A DNA stretch of 10,527 nt from JAALKW01 sp033791145. GTDB taxonomy: Bacteria; Pseudomonadota; Gammaproteobacteria; Legionellales; Legionellaceae. The stretch spans positions 1 to 10,527 of the forward strand of contig JASJHH010000035.1 in NCBI GenBank assembly GCA_033791145.1, read 5' to 3'. Every line of letters begins with the position of its first letter. The stretch's first letter is position 1. A program made the translations under genes and the position numbers. Below the pieces are notes generated by a model that made no database searches, had not been told where the DNA came from, and worked only from the letters and a program-made list of their open reading frames with translations. Positions 7,542-10,527 of the stretch are shown piece after piece.

Positions 7542-9500
7542 TTACGCTTTATCGTCTTCTTTGTTTTTAGTATCGCCGCCGTCAGTATCATCGACTTCTT
7601 CGAATTCAGCATCCACAACTGTTTCTTCACCAGAATCAGATGCACTTGCTTCGTCTGCATTTTCAGCAGGTGCGGCATCTGCAGATTGCTTCGCATACAA
7701 ACGCTCAGCCATTGAAGAAGATGCTTTGTTTAAAACCTCAAGCTTTTCTTCAATTTCAGCTTTATCAGTGCCTTTTAATGCTTCTTGAAGTGCTGAAATC
7801 GCCTCTTCGATGCTTTGTTTTTCAGTCGCATCAACATCATCACCTAGTTCTTTTAATGATTTTTCAGCATTATGAATTAAACTATCGGCTTGATTACGCA
7901 GCTCAACCATTTCTTTAAATATTTTATCATCGCCTGCATGTGCTTCAGCGTCTTTCACCATGGCTTCAACTTCATCATCACTTAAACCGCTGGATGCTTT
8001 AATCACAATCGACTGTGCTTTACCGGTTGCTTTGTCTTTGGCTGATACATTTAAAATACCATTGGCATCAATATCAAACGTGACTTCAATTTGAGGCACA
8101 CCACGAGGTGCTGCTGGAAGATCTGATAAATCAAAACGACCGAGTGATTTATTAGCTGACGCTTGTTCGCGCTCACCTTGTAATACATGCACAGTCACTG
8201 CTGTTTGGTTATTATCAGCCGTTGAAAATACTTGATTCGCCTTGGTTGGAATGGTTGTGTTTTTATCAATTAATTTTGTCATCACCCCACCCATTGTTTC
8301 AATACCAAGTGAGAGTGGCGTAACATCCAATAATAAAATATCTTTTACATCGCCAGATAAAACAGCCGCTTGAATTGCAGCACCTACAGCCACAGCTTCA
8401 TCAGGATTCACATCACGACGTGGCTCTTTACCAAAGAAATCTTCAACCGTTTTTTGAACCAAAGGCATACGTGTTTGACCACCGACCAAAATCACGTCAT
8501 CAATTTGTGCCATTGTAAGCCCAGCATCTTTCAATGCTGTTTTACACGGTGCAACCGTACGCTTGACTAACGCTTCAACCAAAGACTCAAGTTTGGCCCG
8601 GGTTAATTTAATGTTTAAATGCTTAGGTCCCGTTGAATCAGCTGTAATATAAGGCAAGTTAACATCGGTGTGCTGTGCTGAAGAAAGCTCAATTTTTGCT
8701 TTTTCTGCGGCTTCTTTTAAACGTTGTAATGCGAGTGGATCGCTGTGTAAATCAATCCCTGAATCTTTTTTAAATTCAGCCGATAAATACTCAATTAAAG
8801 CCAAATCAAAATCTTCGCCGCCTAAGAAAGTATCACCATTGGTTGCCAATACTTCAAACTGATGCTCACCATCAACTTCTGCAATTTCAATAATAGAAAC
8901 ATCAAACGTACCGCCGCCTAAGTCATACACAGCAATCGTTGAGTCACCACGTTTTTTATCCATGCCATAAGCAAGTGCTGCAGCAGTTGGCTCATTGATA
9001 ATCCGCTTGACTTCAAGCCCTGCAATGCGACCGGCATCTTTAGTGGCTTGTCGCTGTGAATCGTTAAAATACGCAGGCACTGTAATCACTGCTTCAGTGA
9101 TATCTTTTCCTAAATATTCTTCAGCTGTTTTTTTCATTTTTTTGAGTATTTCAGCTGAAATTTGTGGGGGCGCTTTATCTTCGTTTCTAATACGAACCCA
9201 AGCATCGCCGTTATCGGCCTTAACGATTTTATAAGGCACCATCTTAATGTCTTTCTGAACGATTTTGTCCGAAAACTGACGGCCAATTAAACGCTTAATC
9301 GCAAATACTGTATTATCTGGATTCGTTACCGCTTGACGTTTTGCAGCCGGTCCAACCAACACCTCTTCATCTGTATAAGCAATAATCGATGGGGTTGTGC
9401 GATGCCCTTCCGCATTTTCAATCACGCGAACTTCTTTTCCTTCCATCACAGCAACACATGAGTTGGTGGTTCCTAAATCAATTCCAATAATAGCTGACAT
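7542..9500 (-). CDS. dnaK: Hsp70 chaperone DnaK
   Basis: ATP-driven chaperone that binds exposed hydrophobic segments, working with DnaJ and GrpE; in enteric bacteria it also restrains sigma32. At 652 residues it is complete. The nucleotide-binding domain has IDLGTTNSCVAVMEG (7-21), AVITVPAYFNDSQRQATKDAG (137-157), NEPTAAALAYG (169-179) and DLGGGTFDVSI, with the conserved Thr near 198. The interdomain linker is DILLLDVTPLSLG (387-399), followed by the substrate-binding domain and helical lid. The usual DnaK ending VVDAEFEEV is followed by about 16 extra acidic or lysine-rich residues (DDTDGGDTKNKEDDKA), so the terminal EEVD-like tail is not the very end. The ATG at 9500 has GGAGAG at 9509-9514, 8 nt away. 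A sigma32-like promoter lies just upstream. Confidence 0.98.
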   Translation of the reverse strand: MSAIIGIDLGTTNSCVAVMEGKEVRVIENAEGHRTTPSIIAYTDEEVLVGPAAKRQAVTNPDNTVFAIKRLIGRQFSDKIVQKDIKMVPYKIVKADNGDAWVRIRNEDKAPPQISAEILKKMKKTAEEYLGKDITEAVITVPAYFNDSQRQATKDAGRIAGLEVKRIINEPTAAALAYGMDKKRGDSTIAVYDLGGGTFDVSIIEIAEVDGEHQFEVLATNGDTFLGGEDFDLALIEYLSAEFKKDSGIDLHSDPLALQRLKEAAEKAKIELSSAQHTDVNLPYITADSTGPKHLNIKLTRAKLESLVEALVKRTVAPCKTALKDAGLTMAQIDDVILVGGQTRMPLVQKTVEDFFGKEPRRDVNPDEAVAVGAAIQAAVLSGDVKDILLLDVTPLSLGIETMGGVMTKLIDKNTTIPTKANQVFSTADNNQTAVTVHVLQGEREQASANKSLGRFDLSDLPAAPRGVPQIEVTFDIDANGILNVSAKDKATGKAQSIVIKASSGLSDDEVEAMVKDAEAHAGDDKIFKEMVELRNQADSLIHNAEKSLKELGDDVDATEKQSIEEAISALQEALKGTDKAEIEEKLEVLNKASSSMAERLYAKQSADAAPAENADEASASDSGEETVVDAEFEEVDDTDGGDTKNKEDDKA

Positions 9501-9547
9501 ATTTTTTGCTCTCCAAATTCATATTATCTAAAAAAAATATTACTATG

Positions 9548-9573
9548 CCCTCATATATGAGGGGATTTTTTTT
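9548..9573 (+). terminator. Perfect palindrome followed by T8, terminator-like on the plus strand
   Basis: CCCTCATATATGAGGG (9548-9563) is a perfect 16-bp palindrome. On the plus strand it runs through ga into eight T's (9566-9573), the layout of an intrinsic terminator acting on transcription antisense to dnaK. In the minus (coding) direction the nearest T-run is about 10 nt beyond the stem, so it would terminate grpE-dnaK transcripts poorly. It also overlaps the -10 element of the dnaK heat-shock promoter, which may be the real reason for some of these bases. Confidence 0.4.
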
Positions 9574-9584
9574 AATTTCAAGGG
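9554..9584 (-). promoter_or_regulatory. Sigma32-type heat-shock promoter for dnaK-dnaJ
   Basis: On the minus strand, immediately after the grpE stop codon, a perfect -35 CCCTTGAA (9577-9584) is followed after 14 nt by CCTCATATA (9554-9562). Compared with the heat-shock -10 consensus CCCCATnTA there is one mismatch. A 14-nt spacer is within the known range. Transcription would begin near 9547, giving a leader of about 45 nt before the dnaK ATG. This should let dnaK be induced independently of grpE. It was identified by eye against the known consensus. Confidence 0.7.
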
Positions 9585-9585
9585 A

Positions 9586-10185
9586 TTAACTTGTTTTTTC
9601 TTTTGCCACAATCACGCGTGCCGCACGAATCACCCTATCATTGAGCTTATAGCCTTTTTGAAACACATTAATCACTGTATTGGGTGCAGCTTCTGCTGTT
9701 TCTTGCATGCTCATTGCTTCGTGCATCGCAGGGTTAAATTTTTCTCCTACAGGATTCAATTGTTCAACCTGTGCTTTTTTAAGCATATCCAGTAGTAATT
9801 TCATGGTCAGCTCAAGTCCTTCATGCATAGCCGTGTCACCATGTTCCTCGGCCAACTGCTCGGCTTGCTCAAGGCTGTCGACGACTGGCAATAGGTTATT
9901 AATAAACTTTTCAAGGCCGTATCGATGTGCTTTGGTCACATCTTGCTCTGAGCGCCTACGTAAATTATCCATCTCAGCTGTTACACGCATGAGCTTTTCC
10001 CAATTATCATGGGCCTTTTGCTCTGCTATTGTTAGTTTCTCTTCAAGTTCAGTGTAATCAGGGTGCTCTAATGCTTCTGTGCTTTCGCCTCCCTCACCGT
10101 CTTCTGATTCTATTTCAAGATTTTCAAGATTTTCTTCTTCACATGCTTCTTTAATTTTACCCCAATCTTTTGTTTGTTCACTCAT
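9586..10185 (-). CDS. grpE: Nucleotide exchange factor GrpE
   Basis: Dimeric cytoplasmic factor that makes DnaK release ADP and acts as a thermosensor of the DnaK cycle. The 199-residue protein has an acidic, low-complexity N-terminus (about 12-50), then the long dimerising helix (about 45-110, containing NWEKLMRVTAEMDNLRRRSEQ). The C-terminal beta domain that contacts DnaK carries FNPAMHEAM (150-158) and GYKLNDRVIRAARV (178-191), both hallmark segments. The ATG at 10185 has AAGGTGG at 10196-10202, 10 nt away. It is the first gene of the leftward cluster, with 85 bp before dnaK, and is preceded by its own sigma32-like promoter. All expected parts of the family are present. Confidence 0.97.
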   Translation of the reverse strand: MSEQTKDWGKIKEACEEENLENLEIESEDGEGGESTEALEHPDYTELEEKLTIAEQKAHDNWEKLMRVTAEMDNLRRRSEQDVTKAHRYGLEKFINNLLPVVDSLEQAEQLAEEHGDTAMHEGLELTMKLLLDMLKKAQVEQLNPVGEKFNPAMHEAMSMQETAEAAPNTVINVFQKGYKLNDRVIRAARVIVAKEKTS

Positions 10186-10220
10186 ATTAACTAACCCACC
10201 TTATATTCAAGTTACTTTTA

Positions 10221-10250
10221 AAATTGGGGCATTCATCTAAAAATCAAGGG
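10221..10250 (-). promoter_or_regulatory. Sigma32-type heat-shock promoter for grpE
   Basis: On the minus strand CCCTTGAT (10243-10250) is separated by 13 nt from CCCCAATTT (10221-10229). This fits the sigma32 consensus CCCTTGAA, 13-17 nt, CCCCATnTA, with one mismatch in the -35 and two in the -10 consensus. Predicted transcription starts around 10213, leaving about 28 nt to the grpE ATG. It drives the whole leftward cluster from its first gene. Confidence 0.7.
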
Positions 10251-10324
10251 CCCTGTTGTTCATTTGAGCAATAACCGTAATAATACCCGCCTGATTATTT
10301 GAAATTCTAATTTAAATTATTTTT

Positions 10325-10527
10325 ATGCCGACAGCTTGGAACCCTACATCCTGGTCAAACTGCCCAAATCCGCAGGCACCTGTCTATCAGGATAAAATGC
10401 GTGTTGAGACTGTTTTAAAAAAACTTCGCCAAAAACCGCCATTGGTTTCGGTGTCTGCGATTTTAAATTTAAAACAAGCACTCGCACAAGCAAGTATCGG
10501 CCGTGCTTTTATATTGCAAGCAGGCGA
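10325..10527 (+). CDS. Type II (plant-like) DAHP synthase, N-terminal part (3' end outside window)
   Basis: Enzyme of the first shikimate-pathway step, condensing phosphoenolpyruvate and erythrose 4-phosphate to DAHP for aromatic amino acids. The visible 67 codons start MPTAWNPTSWSN and contain QAPVYQD, VLKKLRQKPPLVSV and GRAFILQAG at the cut edge. They follow the type II family's conserved opening: W-x4-W, a PxY segment, LxxLPPLV, and AFLLQ-G leading to GDCAE. The AroF/G/H-type (type I) enzymes do not have this start. The ATG at 10325 is the first after an in-frame TAA at 10313; the upstream sequence is very AT-rich with no clear Shine-Dalgarno site, and I can name no sure promoter. It diverges from grpE across 139 bp. 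Phenazine-cluster homologues belong to the same family, so the exact role depends on the missing part. Confidence 0.82.
   Translation, partial: MPTAWNPTSWSNCPNPQAPVYQDKMRVETVLKKLRQKPPLVSVSAILNLKQALAQASIGRAFILQAG

Noticed and set aside
7417..7788. 123-codon plus-strand open frame opposite the dnaJ start and dnaK end
   Set aside because: Its Ser-rich protein mirrors the acidic DnaK tail codons on the other strand; both DnaK and DnaJ are certain here.
9680..10057. 125-codon plus-strand open frame opposite grpE
   Set aside because: It is entirely antisense to a clear GrpE, its protein is a low-complexity Ser/Cys-rich reading of the reverse strand, and no ribosome site or family motif is seen.
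10247..10254. Palindrome agggccct upstream of grpE as an operator
   Set aside because: It is only 8 bp and half of it is the sigma32 -35 element, so chance is the simpler explanation.
10186..10324. CIRCE/HrcA operator in the grpE-DAHP synthase gap
   Set aside because: No 9-bp CIRCE arms with a 9-bp spacer are present; the sigma32-like promoter explains heat control better.

Overview
The window looks like a chromosomal housekeeping region from a moderately AT-rich gammaproteobacterium. The evidence is gammaproteobacterial-type ProRS, GrpE-DnaK-DnaJ and CarA sequences, and sigma32-type heat-shock promoters very close to the E. coli pattern. Chaperone genes linked to metK-ahcY, together with a type II DAHP synthase, would suit a Legionellales-like lineage. 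That placement is inference and cannot be settled from sequence alone.

Layout. The left quarter reads rightward. It holds the 3' part of proS (prolyl-tRNA synthetase, start outside the window), then an AAA+ ATPase of the AAA_14/DUF4143 type. A perfect 12-bp inverted repeat sits at the start of the ATPase gene, and its right arm contains the likely ATG. A GC-rich palindrome separates the ATPase from the leftward genes and is the probable two-way transcription stop. From 10185 down to 2748 six genes read leftward with very tight spacing: grpE, dnaK, dnaJ, carA, metK, ahcY. Spacings are 85 bp, 23 bp, 0 bp (TAA directly followed by ATG), 12 bp and a 43-bp overlap. At the right edge a type II DAHP synthase gene starts divergently from grpE and runs off the window.

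How the genes work together. GrpE, DnaK and DnaJ form the Hsp70 refolding machine. CarA supplies ammonia for carbamoyl phosphate (pyrimidines and arginine). MetK makes S-adenosylmethionine, and AhcY removes the S-adenosylhomocysteine left by methyl transfer. Two sigma32-like promoters are readable, one before grpE and one between grpE and dnaK. No convincing terminator in the coding direction is seen before the palindrome after ahcY, so the metabolic genes may be partly transcribed with the heat-shock genes.

Points of note are a ProRS with a strongly shortened editing (INS) domain, a MetK tail that reads through the ahcY ribosome-binding site and start, carA without carB next to it, and a palindrome lying on the dnaK heat-shock -10 element. 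I found no convincing previously undescribed multi-gene system. There are no tRNA or rRNA genes, CRISPR arrays or insertion sequences, and no gene-free stretch exceeds about 140 bp.
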